Of a stretch of 64,000 nucleotides of DNA, positions 1 through 7,044 are shown piece after piece. Every line of letters starts with the position of its first letter. Position 1 is the first letter of the stretch. Below the pieces are notes generated by a model. It saw only the letters and a list, made by a program, of their open reading frames with translations, was not told where the DNA came from and made no database searches. Source of the stretch: Micromonospora sp. PLK6-60 (GTDB lineage: Bacteria; Actinomycetota; Actinomycetes; Mycobacteriales; Micromonosporaceae). The stretch covers positions 62,001 through 126,000 of the forward strand of contig NZ_JAIOAA010000016.1 of assembly GCF_019890675.1 (NCBI RefSeq), given 5' to 3'. The translations under genes were made by a program, and so were the position numbers.

Positions 1-992
1 TCGACGCGGTGCTGCGCGGCGGCTCCCGGTACGCGGTGCGGCGGGGCCACGGCGTCGAGCGGGACCTGACCCGGTGCGAGGACGGCGGCGCGGTGGACGA
101 CGCCGACCCGGCGCAGGTCAGCGAGCGGGCCGTGGCGCGCGGCGCCGGGCAGGTGGGCAGCCTCGGTTCCGGCAACCACTTCCTGGAGGTGCAGGCCGTC
201 GCGGAGGTCTACGACGCGGCGGTGGCGTCGGCGTTCGGGCTGCGCGCGGGGCAGGTCTGCGTCATGATCCACTGCGGGTCGCGGGGGCTGGGACACCAGA
301 TCTGCACCGACCACGTACGGGCGATGGAGCAGGTGATGCCCGCCCACGGCATCCGGGTGCCGGACCGGCAGCTCGCCTGCGCGCCGGTCGACTCGGCGGC
401 GGGCCGGGCCTACCTCGGCGCGATGGCCGCCGCCGCGAACTACGCCCGCGCCAACCGGCAGCTGCTCGCCCAGGCCGCCCGCCAGGTCTTCACCAGGATC
501 ACCGGCGCCGAGCTGGACCTGGTGTACGACATCTCGCACAACCTCGCCAAGATCGAGACGCACCGGCTGGACGGCGCCGCGCGGCGGCTCTGCGTGCACC
601 GCAAGGGCGCCACCCGCGCCCTGCCGCCCGGGCACCACGACCTCCCCGACGACCTGCGCCCGGTGGGGCAGCCGGTGCTGATCCCCGGCTCGATGGGCAC
701 CGGCTCGTACGTCCTCACCGGGGTGGCCGGCTCGCCGGCGTTCGCCTCGACCTGCCACGGCGCGGGCCGGGTGCAGAGCCGCAAGCAGGCCACCAGGGCG
801 GTACGCGGACAGGACCCGCGCCGGGAACTGGAGGCGCGGGGCGTCGCGGTGCGCGGGGCGTCGCGCCGCGGGCTGGCCGAGGAGATGCCCGCCGCGTACA
901 AGGACATCACGGCCGTGATCGAGGCGGCCGAGGGTGCCGGGCTGTGCCGGCGGGTGGCCCGGCTGGTGCCGCTGGGCGTGGTGAAGGGCTGA
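1..992 (+). CDS. rtcB: RtcB-family RNA ligase, C-terminal part (5' end outside window)
   Basis: The reading frame is open from the left edge (codons in phase with position 3) to TGA at 990-992, so about 330 C-terminal residues are present and the true start lies upstream. RtcB joins RNA 2',3'-cyclic-phosphate or 3'-phosphate ends to 5'-OH ends using GTP and Mn2+. Visible hallmarks in order are GSGNHFLE, the metal-site segment HCGSRGLGH, YDISHNLAKIE, HRKGATRA (whose first His is the residue that is guanylylated in characterised RtcB), MGTGSYV, CHGAGR and the terminal AYKDI. All key family motifs are intact. The archease gene, whose product activates RtcB in other organisms, lies 4 bp downstream on the other strand. 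Family assignment is secure; the cellular RNA substrate is unknown. Confidence 0.95.
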   Translation, partial: DAVLRGGSRYAVRRGHGVERDLTRCEDGGAVDDADPAQVSERAVARGAGQVGSLGSGNHFLEVQAVAEVYDAAVASAFGLRAGQVCVMIHCGSRGLGHQICTDHVRAMEQVMPAHGIRVPDRQLACAPVDSAAGRAYLGAMAAAANYARANRQLLAQAARQVFTRITGAELDLVYDISHNLAKIETHRLDGAARRLCVHRKGATRALPPGHHDLPDDLRPVGQPVLIPGSMGTGSYVLTGVAGSPAFASTCHGAGRVQSRKQATRAVRGQDPRRELEARGVAVRGASRRGLAEEMPAAYKDITAVIEAAEGAGLCRRVARLVPLGVVKG

Positions 993-996
993 CCGG

Positions 997-1425
997 TCAG
1001 ACGTCCAGCGTCACCGCGCAGGACCAGCCGTCCGTGTCGGGCCCGAAGCGCAGCTCGTGCAGGGCGACCGCCTTGGGCACCGCCCCGACCAGCTCCACCG
1101 CGTCGGTGTCCGCCGTGCGCCAGCGCACCCGCAGCCCGCCGTCCGGCGCCGGGTCGACCCGGGTCGTCAGCGGCAGGGTGCCCGCCGTCTCCAGCCGGAA
1201 GATCACCTCGTCCAGCACGGCCACCAGCAGGTCGGGGTCCGGGCCGGCCGGCACGCCGAAGCCGCTCTCCGCGCCCGGGCTCACCCCCTCGGTGTCGACG
1301 AACGTCGCCACCAGCGCGGTCACCGCCTCCGCCACGCAGTCCTCCCGGGTCGACGCCCACGCCTCGATCCGGACGTCGGCGGTGTGCGGCACGGCCCGGT
1401 GGCCGCGCGCCGGTCGTCGCTGCAT
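997..1425 (-). CDS. archease family protein (RtcB activator)
   Basis: A 142-residue protein of typical archease length. It has the N-terminal HTADVRIEAW segment, an acidic residue-rich middle (LLVAVLDEVIFRLE, matching the family pattern LLV-WLNELLF) and a C-terminal strand ending in VTLDV. In characterised systems archease promotes RtcB guanylylation and multiple turnover, and the adjacency to rtcB supports that role here. The two genes converge with only 4 bp between stop codons. The start is taken as ATG at 1425. The reverse strand carries CATGAT (1432-1437), a -10-like hexamer, 6 nt before the ATG and no Shine-Dalgarno, so a leaderless transcript is likely. A GTG a few codons inside is an alternative start. 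Confidence 0.85.
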   Translation of the reverse strand: MQRRPARGHRAVPHTADVRIEAWASTREDCVAEAVTALVATFVDTEGVSPGAESGFGVPAGPDPDLLVAVLDEVIFRLETAGTLPLTTRVDPAPDGGLRVRWRTADTDAVELVGAVPKAVALHELRFGPDTDGWSCAVTLDV

Positions 1426-1478
1426 GCCCTGATCATGCCGGCCCCCACGCGGGCGCGCGGCGCGGTTAGGGTCCTCCG

Positions 1479-2084
1479 ATGCGGATCACCAAGTTCACCC
1501 ACGCCTGCGTCCGGATCGAGAACGCCGGGCGGGTGCTGGTCGTCGACCCGGGCACCTGGAGCGAGCCGGCCGCCCTGACCGGCGCCGACGCGGTCCTGGT
1601 CACCCACGAGCACGCCGACCACGTCGACGTGCTGCGGCTGGCCGGGGCGGGGATTCCGGTGTTCCTGCCGGCGGACGCCGTCCTGCCGGCCGGGCCCGCC
1701 CTGCCGGTGACCCGGGTCCGGGCCGGCGAACGGTTCACCGCCGGCGGCTTCACGGTGCGCGCGGTCGGCGGGCGGCACGCCACCATCCACGGCGGGCAGC
1801 CGGACTGCGCCAACCTCGGCTACCTGGTCGAGGACGCGGTCTACCACCCGGGCGACGCGCTGCACCCGCCGGGCACGCCGGTGGACACCCTGCTGGTCCC
1901 CGCGCACGGCTCCTGGCTGAAGCTGACCGAGGCGATCGACTTCGCCACCGCGGTCGACGCCCGCCGGGTCTTCCCGATCCACGACGCCCAGCTCAACGAC
2001 CGCGGCCTGGCCAGCGTCAACGGCTGGTTCGGTGAGACGCTCGGCGACCGCTACCGCTACCTCGCGCCGGGCCAGCCCGGCTGA
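1479..2084 (+). CDS. MBL-fold metallo-hydrolase (UlaG-like)
   Basis: A 201-residue protein starting MRITKFTHACVRIE. It has the metallo-beta-lactamase motif HEHADHVD near residues 46-53, a second ligand region around GGRHATIHGG, the acidic site YHPGDALH and the late His in FPIHDAQLND. This pattern is typical of small UlaG-like or YvnB-like hydrolases whose substrate is generally unknown. The start is well placed: TAGGGT (1467-1472) lies 6 nt before the ATG without a Shine-Dalgarno, suggesting leaderless transcription. It is convergent with the B3/B4-domain gene on its right. No specific substrate can be proposed. Confidence 0.85.
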   Translation: MRITKFTHACVRIENAGRVLVVDPGTWSEPAALTGADAVLVTHEHADHVDVLRLAGAGIPVFLPADAVLPAGPALPVTRVRAGERFTAGGFTVRAVGGRHATIHGGQPDCANLGYLVEDAVYHPGDALHPPGTPVDTLLVPAHGSWLKLTEAIDFATAVDARRVFPIHDAQLNDRGLASVNGWFGETLGDRYRYLAPGQPG

Positions 2085-2129
2085 GTCGCGTCCGGTCCGC
2101 CGGACCCGCGCCCTGGCCTGGCCGGCGGC

Positions 2130-2825
2130 TCAGCCGGCGTACCGGAACGACGGCGCGGACGCGCTCAGCACGGCGGTACGGGTGCGCGCCGGCCAGGCCC
2201 GCTCCAGCTCCGTGGTCAGCTCCGCCACCAGCCGCGGCACGTCCCCGGCGGCGTCGGCGTGCAGGCCCTCGACCACGATCAGCACCTCGTCGGTGCCGTC
2301 GCGCACCGCCGAGTGCCCGCTCTGCCGGCCCGCCCACCGGCGGGACTGCGCCCGGACCCGGTCGGCGAAGATCACCTCGTCCGGGTCGGGCCGTTCGGTC
2401 GTCCCGGCGAAGGTCAGGTACTCCTCGTCGCCGAGGGCGTGCCGCACCTCCAGGTCACCGTCGATGCGGGCGACGTCGAAGACGCCCACCGGGATCGCGT
2501 ACGCCAGCGAGAACGCGTTGCAGAGGTCCACCAGCGGATGCAGCCGGGGCAGCGCGGCCTCGCGGCGGAACCGGCGCAGCAGCGACTCCGCCGCGCAGCG
2601 GTGGCGGGTCGGGGACGAGCCCATCGCCGCGTACGCCCGGCGCCAGGCCTGGATCTCGGCGAGTGCGCTCTCCGGTCCGGCCGCGAGCCGGGCCGCGGCC
2701 CGCGCGGTGAGGCGGTCGACCGCCGGGGTCGCCGCGCCCGGCCCGCCGACCCCGCCGGCGGCGACCACCCCGGCGACCAGCTGCGGGTACGCCGACCAGA
2801 CGCGCGGCGAATGACGGAAGTACAC
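2130..2825 (-). CDS. B3/B4 (tRNA-binding) domain protein
   Basis: A 231-residue protein similar to free-standing B3/B4 domains of phenylalanyl-tRNA synthetase beta subunits, which are thought to act in editing or amino-acyl binding. Features are an N-terminal YFRHSPRVWSAYPQL segment, a central MGSSPTRHRCAAESLLRR region, then LCNAFSLAYAIPVGVFD and a C-terminal half with strands around LIVVEGLHAD. The start is GTG at 2825, chosen because AGGAG lies 5 nt upstream; that Shine-Dalgarno overlaps the TAG stop of the LysE gene, so the two genes are translationally coupled. Family assignment is good; the biological substrate is not known. Confidence 0.8.
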   Translation of the reverse strand: MYFRHSPRVWSAYPQLVAGVVAAGGVGGPGAATPAVDRLTARAAARLAAGPESALAEIQAWRRAYAAMGSSPTRHRCAAESLLRRFRREAALPRLHPLVDLCNAFSLAYAIPVGVFDVARIDGDLEVRHALGDEEYLTFAGTTERPDPDEVIFADRVRAQSRRWAGRQSGHSAVRDGTDEVLIVVEGLHADAAGDVPRLVAELTTELERAWPARTRTAVLSASAPSFRYAG

Positions 2826-2833
2826 GAACACTC

Positions 2834-3454
2834 CTATCCGTTGGTGAGGGCGAGCGCGACGCCCAGGGGGAGGAAGGACGCGGCGAACCCCCGACGCAGC
2901 CAGGTGGCGGTCCGGGGCCGCTCCAGCAGCCGCCCGCGCAGCCGGGCGGCGGCCACCGCGTACCCGGCGAAGACGACGAGGGTGAGCAGCATGAACACCG
3001 CGCCGGCGGTGAGCATCCGGCCGGCGGCCCCGGGCGCGTCGGCGGCGACGAACTGCGGCAGGAAGGCCGCGAGGAACAGGGTCGGCTTGGGATTGAGCAG
3101 GTTGACCAGCACCGCGTCGAGGATCACCCGACCGGCGGGCCGGGCCGGGGCCGCCGCGTCCAGCGCCAGCCCGCCCCGCTCCCGCCAGGTGCGCCAGGCC
3201 AGGTACAGCAGGTAGCCCAGGCCCAGCACCTGCACCACCCGGAACGCCGGGCCGCCGGCGCCGAGCAGGACGGCGAGCCCGGCCATCGCCGCCACCAGGT
3301 GCGGCACGGTGCCGAGGGTGCAGCCGAGCGCCGCGACCAGGCCGGCCCGCCGCCCGTGCGACAGCGCGGCCGAGAGCGTGTAGAGCACCCCGGTGCCCGG
3401 GGTGACGACCACGACCAGCGTGGCGAGGAGGAACGTGATACCCACGGGTTCCAC
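2834..3454 (-). CDS. LysE-family amino-acid/metabolite exporter
   Basis: A 206-residue membrane protein with about six hydrophobic segments and the family signature near residues 14-22 (VVVVTPGTG, usually a conserved P-G-P region; here the second proline is Thr). The loop VNLLNPKPTLFLAAFLPQF around residues 116-134 is the characteristic LysE/RhtB NPK-type motif. Members export basic amino acids, homoserine, threonine or other small molecules across the cytoplasmic membrane. The start is GTG at 3454. It is divergent from the MocR regulator at 3475 with only 20 bp between start codons, an arrangement common for LysE exporters controlled by neighbouring regulators. It forms an operon with the B3/B4 gene. 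Confidence 0.85.
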   Translation of the reverse strand: MEPVGITFLLATLVVVVTPGTGVLYTLSAALSHGRRAGLVAALGCTLGTVPHLVAAMAGLAVLLGAGGPAFRVVQVLGLGYLLYLAWRTWRERGGLALDAAAPARPAGRVILDAVLVNLLNPKPTLFLAAFLPQFVAADAPGAAGRMLTAGAVFMLLTLVVFAGYAVAAARLRGRLLERPRTATWLRRGFAASFLPLGVALALTNG

Positions 3455-3474
3455 CCTCGGCCCACAATGGTCCG

Positions 3475-4974
3475 ATGGGCAGAGCCAAAGACGACCGGCC
3501 GGACGGGACCATAACCGCCGGCTCGGACTTCCTGCACCTCGACATCGGCGAGGCGCCCGCCGGCGGCCGGTCCGACTGGCTCGCCGCCCGGCTGCGCGAC
3601 GCCGTCGCCGACGGCCGGATCCCCGTCGGCACCCGGCTGCCCGCCAGCCGGGTGCTCGCCGACGAACTGGGCGTCTCCCGGGGCGTGGTCACCGAGGCGT
3701 ACCGGCGGCTGGCCGAGGACGGGCAGGTCGCCGGCCGGGGCCGGGCCGGCACCGTGGTGCTCGCCGCGCCCACGCCACCCCCGGGCCCGCCGCCGCCCGC
3801 CGCCGCGCCGCCCGCCGACCGGTTCGCCGCCCCGCCCGACGTCTTCGCCGCTCCGCCCGGCGCCGAGGTCTTCGACGAGCTGCGTACCGCGCCGGCCGAG
3901 GTCGACCTGACGCCGGGCCGACCCGACCTGACCGCCTTCCCGCGCGCGGCGTGGCTGCGCGCCGAACGGGCGGTGCTGCACCGGCTCACCCCCGACGCGT
4001 TCGGCTACGGCGATCCCGAGGGCACCCCGGCGCTGCGCCGGGCCGTCGCCACCTGGCTGGGCCGGCGCCGGGGCATCCGGGTCGACCCCGCCGAGGTCGT
4101 GGTGGTGGCCGGGGTGTCCCAGGCGCTCGGCCTGCTCGCCCAGGTGCTGCACGCCGACGGGGTGCACACCGTGGCGGTCGAGGACCCGAGCTCCCTCGGT
4201 GTACGCCAGTTGCTGCGGCACTGGCGGCTGGACACCCCGCCGGTGGCGGTCGACGCGCACGGCGTACGGGTCGACGACCTGGCCGCCGGCGGCGCGCCGG
4301 CGGTGGCGCTGACCCCGGCGCACCAGTTCCCGACCGGCGTGGTGCTCGACGGCGACCGCCGCCGCCGGCTGGTCGACTGGGCCCGGCGCGGCGGGCTGGT
4401 GATCGAGGACGACTACGACGCCGAGCACCGCTACGACCGCCCGCCGGTGCCCGCGCTGCGGGCCCTGCTGCCCGATCGGGTCTGCTACACCGGCAGCGTC
4501 TCCAAGCTGCTCGCCCCGGCGCTGCGCACCGGCTGGCTGCTGGTGCCGCCCCGGCTGCACGACGCGGTGGTGGAGGCCAAGCGGATGGCCGATCTGGGCA
4601 ACGCGGCGCTGCCGCAACTGGTGCTCGCCGAGCTGATGGACTCCGGCGCGCTGGAACGGCACCTGCGGCTGCTGCGCCGCCGGCACGTCCGCCGCCGCGA
4701 CGCCATGATCCGCGCGGTGCGCGCCCACCTGCCCGGGGCCGTCGTGCACGGCGCCGCCGCCGGCCTGCACCTCATGGTCACCCTCGCCGGGGACGTCTCC
4801 GACGTGGCGCTCGCCGGGGCCGCGCTGCGCCGCGGCGTCAAGGTGCAACCGCTGTCCTGGCACGGGCAGCGCCCGCAGCCGCCCGGCCTGGTCCTCGGCT
4901 ACGCCGCCAACCCGACCGGCGACATCGAGCGGGGCGTGGCCGCCCTCGGCGCCGCCCTCCGCGAGTCGCGCTGA
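3475..4974 (+). CDS. MocR/PdxR-type regulator (GntR HTH fused to aminotransferase fold)
   Basis: A 499-residue protein. Residues about 35-105 form a GntR-type winged helix (PVGTRLPASRVLADELGVSR then TEAYRRLAEDGQV). A proline-rich linker follows, and residues about 140-495 resemble class-I aminotransferases: YGDPEGTPALRRAVATWL, IEDDYDAEHRYDR and the PLP-lysine region TGSVSKLLAPALRTGW. MocR proteins bind PLP as an effector; many regulate PdxST or nearby transporters, and the divergent LysE gene is the natural candidate target. A -10-like CACAAT (3463-3468) sits 6 nt before the ATG, so the transcript may be leaderless. Whether it senses PLP itself or an amino-acid-PLP adduct cannot be read from the sequence. 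Confidence 0.9.
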   Translation: MGRAKDDRPDGTITAGSDFLHLDIGEAPAGGRSDWLAARLRDAVADGRIPVGTRLPASRVLADELGVSRGVVTEAYRRLAEDGQVAGRGRAGTVVLAAPTPPPGPPPPAAAPPADRFAAPPDVFAAPPGAEVFDELRTAPAEVDLTPGRPDLTAFPRAAWLRAERAVLHRLTPDAFGYGDPEGTPALRRAVATWLGRRRGIRVDPAEVVVVAGVSQALGLLAQVLHADGVHTVAVEDPSSLGVRQLLRHWRLDTPPVAVDAHGVRVDDLAAGGAPAVALTPAHQFPTGVVLDGDRRRRLVDWARRGGLVIEDDYDAEHRYDRPPVPALRALLPDRVCYTGSVSKLLAPALRTGWLLVPPRLHDAVVEAKRMADLGNAALPQLVLAELMDSGALERHLRLLRRRHVRRRDAMIRAVRAHLPGAVVHGAAAGLHLMVTLAGDVSDVALAGAALRRGVKVQPLSWHGQRPQPPGLVLGYAANPTGDIERGVAALGAALRESR

Positions 4975-4985
4975 CCGCCCGAGGT

Positions 4986-5046
4986 GTTAGGAGGGGGCCC
5001 TTCCTATACCGGAGGCGTTAACAAGGGGCCCTTCCTTACCTCCGGT
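4986..5046 (+). repeat. palindromic two-unit GGGGCCCTT repeat, copy 1
   Basis: Two related units, GTTAGGAGGGGGCCCTTCCT (from 4986) and GTTAACAAGGGGCCCTTCCT (from 5017), each centred on GGGCCC and separated by about 12 nt. A second copy with the same two-unit architecture lies on the opposite strand at 28132-28190. It sits between the convergent MocR and WYL genes, and its right unit overlaps the last codon and supplies the TAA stop (5036-5038, reverse strand) of the WYL regulator. It could act as a terminator or be a REP-like mobile repeat; similar motifs are, from memory, common in Micromonospora genomes. Confidence 0.8.
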
Positions 5047-6010
5047 AGAGCGCGGCGAGGGCCGCGGCGGTGCCGGCGAGCCGGTCGCGCAGCGCGGCGG
5101 GGGAGAGCACCTCCACCTCCGCGCCGAGCCGCAGCAGGTCACCGTGCGCGTGGGTCAGCGACTCGATGGGTACGACCGCGTGCACCCAGCCCGCCGCGTC
5201 GGGCGGCCCCGCCGTGCGGTCCACCGCGGCCACCACCACGTCGCCGGCGATCTCGCCCAGCCGCTCCCGCCCCCGGGGCGAGAGCCGGACGGTGGCCTGG
5301 TCGCGGTGCAGCCGGGACCGGAAGTCCGCCACGTGTGCCTGCCACCAGCTCGGCAGGTCGAAGTCCCCGGGCCGGTCGAAGGGCTCGTCGAGGGGCGCCA
5401 GCGCCAGGATCTGGTTCACCCGGTAGGTCGCCGGTTCGCGCCGGTCGGGGCGGGCGGCCACCACGTACCAGCGGCCGCCCTTGAGCACCAGGCCGTACGG
5501 TTCGAGGACCCGGGTCACCTCGCCGGTCCAGCTGCGGTAGGTGACCCGGACCCGGCGCTGCCGCCAGACCGCGTCGGCGGTGGCCGGCAGGTGCGCCGAG
5601 GCGTCGCCGTCGGCGTACCAGCCGGCCGGGTCGAGGTGGAAGCGCTGCCGCAGCTCGGCGACCCGGTCGGCGAGCGGGCCCGGCAGCGCGGCGTGCAGCT
5701 TGTGCTGGACCGTGGCGACCACGGCGTCGTAGCCCAGCTCGGCGGCGGGCCCCGGCAGCCCGGCGAAGACGAGGCGTTCGGCCTCCTCGGCGGTGAGGCC
5801 GGTCAGCCGGGTCCGCCAGCCGTCGACCAGCCGGTAGCCGCCGGCGTGCCCGGCCTCCCCGTAGAGCGGGATGCCGGCGGCGTGCAGCGCCTCCACGTCC
5901 CGGTAGACGGTGCGCACCGACACCGTCAGCCGCTGCGCCAGGTCGGCGGCGGTCAGCCGGCCGTGGGCCTGGAGCAGCAACATGATCGACAGCAGCCGAC
6001 TGGCGCGCAT
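5036..6010 (-). CDS. WYL-domain (YafY-type) transcriptional regulator
   Basis: A 324-residue protein with an N-terminal winged helix (MRASRLLSIMLLLQAHG, then TAADLAQRLTVSVRTVYRDV, residues about 1-55) and a central WYL domain (VTYRSWTGEVTRVLEPYGLV then GGRWYVVAARP, residues about 165-205), ending in an LAALYRR tail. Such regulators usually control adjacent genes in response to a small ligand or nucleic acid. The start is ATG at 6010, because homology-like content begins there; upstream in-frame codons run into the divergent gene. A perfect inverted repeat lies 3 bp upstream. The stop codon is provided by the palindromic repeat at 4986-5046. Confidence 0.9.
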   Translation of the reverse strand: MRASRLLSIMLLLQAHGRLTAADLAQRLTVSVRTVYRDVEALHAAGIPLYGEAGHAGGYRLVDGWRTRLTGLTAEEAERLVFAGLPGPAAELGYDAVVATVQHKLHAALPGPLADRVAELRQRFHLDPAGWYADGDASAHLPATADAVWRQRRVRVTYRSWTGEVTRVLEPYGLVLKGGRWYVVAARPDRREPATYRVNQILALAPLDEPFDRPGDFDLPSWWQAHVADFRSRLHRDQATVRLSPRGRERLGEIAGDVVVAAVDRTAGPPDAAGWVHAVVPIESLTHAHGDLLRLGAEVEVLSPAALRDRLAGTAAALAALYRR

Positions 6011-6013
6011 CTG

Positions 6014-6030
6014 CTGACAGTAGCTGTCAG
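6014..6030. promoter_or_regulatory. probable operator of the WYL regulator
   Basis: CTGACAG-TAG-CTGTCAG is a perfect 7-bp inverted repeat with a 3-bp spacer. It lies between the WYL regulator start (6010) and the divergent gene start (6054), immediately next to a -10-like TACCGT (6042-6047). The position suits autoregulation and control of the 6054-6985 operon. The assignment is inferred from position and symmetry. Confidence 0.6.
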
Positions 6031-6053
6031 GGAAGCGGCCGTACCGTACCGGC

Positions 6054-6530
6054 ATGGCCTTCCACGACAAGGAGCTGACCGTGCCCGGGACCGTCGAGGT
6101 CGCCGGCCGGCACGTCAAGCGCTACCACATCGACCAGCCGGAACGCCGGCTCGAACCCGCCGTCGTCGAGGCGGCGTACGGGTACCTGCCGAAGCTGCTG
6201 CCGGACCCGGACGGCGGCACCCCGCCGGCGAGCTGGGTGGTGCTGCACCGGGGCGCGGACACCGGGGCGTACCTGCTGGCGTACAGCTGGTTCTTCGACA
6301 ACGTGGTGGAGTGCCGGATCGCGATCGCCGGCCAGCCCGCACTGGACTGCCCGGACGACGACCCGGCGCACTTCGTGCCGCTGGAGCGACCCGGAGTGGG
6401 CTGCGTCTGGGAGTTGGGGGTGCTGGAGCACGAGCGGACCGCCTGGGTACGGCACGTGCTCGCCCCGGACCGGCCGGACCTGGCCGGCTACCTGGCCGAC
6501 GCGCGCGCCGAGGGGCCGGTGGGATCCTGA
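6054..6530 (+). CDS. conserved hypothetical protein next to WYL regulator
   Basis: A 158-residue soluble protein that I do not recognise. It begins MAFHDKELTVPGTVEVAGRH and carries W/F-rich central strands (SWVVLHRGADTGAYLLAYSW) followed by ECRIAIAGQPALDCPDDDPAHF and GCVWELGVLEHERTAWVRHVL. There is no signal peptide or membrane segment. Composition suggests a mixed alpha/beta ligand-binding or enzyme-like fold. It is the first gene of a two-gene unit divergent from the WYL regulator and lies just downstream of the palindromic operator. TACCGT lies 6 nt before the ATG, so a leaderless transcript is likely. The stop overlaps the next start (TGATG). Confidence 0.75.
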   Translation: MAFHDKELTVPGTVEVAGRHVKRYHIDQPERRLEPAVVEAAYGYLPKLLPDPDGGTPPASWVVLHRGADTGAYLLAYSWFFDNVVECRIAIAGQPALDCPDDDPAHFVPLERPGVGCVWELGVLEHERTAWVRHVLAPDRPDLAGYLADARAEGPVGS

Positions 6531-6985
6531 TGGGCGACTTCGACTTCCTCGTCGGCACCTGGGACGTGACCAACCGGCGGCTGCGCGAGCGGCACGTGGG
6601 CGCCGACGACTGGGACGTCTTCCCCGCCAGCCACGTCGCCCACTCGTTCTTCGACGGGGCCGGCAGCTTCGACGAGATGCGCTGCCCCACCCAGGGCTTC
6701 TCCGGCTCGACCGTACGGATCCTCGACCCGGCCACCGGGCTCTGGTCGATCTACTGGATGAACAGCCGCCGCGGCGTCCTCGAACTGCCGCCGGTGGTGG
6801 GGCGGTTCGTCGACGGGGTGGGCACCTTCTACGCCGACGACAGCGACGCGGGGCGGCCGGTGCGCTGCCGGTTCATCTGGTCGGAGATCACCCCCACCTC
6901 CTGCCGCTGGGAGCAGGCGTTCTCCACCGACGGCGAACGCACCTGGGAGACGAACTGGATCATGGAGTTCACCCGGACCGGGTGA
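6530..6985 (+). CDS. DUF1579-like protein
   Basis: A 151-residue protein beginning MGDFDFLVGTWDVTNRRLRE, the usual opening of DUF1579-like proteins. Later segments are DEMRCPTQGFSGSTVRI, LWSIYWMNSRRGVLELPP, GVGTFYADD and a C-terminal WEQAFSTDGERTWETNW. This lipocalin-like family is of unknown function and often accompanies regulators of detoxification genes. The ATG overlaps the stop of the preceding gene by one base, so the two are probably co-translated under the WYL regulator. Function is unknown; the family call rests on the N-terminal signature and strand pattern. Confidence 0.7.
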   Translation: MGDFDFLVGTWDVTNRRLRERHVGADDWDVFPASHVAHSFFDGAGSFDEMRCPTQGFSGSTVRILDPATGLWSIYWMNSRRGVLELPPVVGRFVDGVGTFYADDSDAGRPVRCRFIWSEITPTSCRWEQAFSTDGERTWETNWIMEFTRTG

Positions 6986-7044
6986 CGCTCAGCGGGGCGG
7001 GGGGTAGGGTCCGGGACACCACCCCGTCCCGCCGGGAGACGCCC

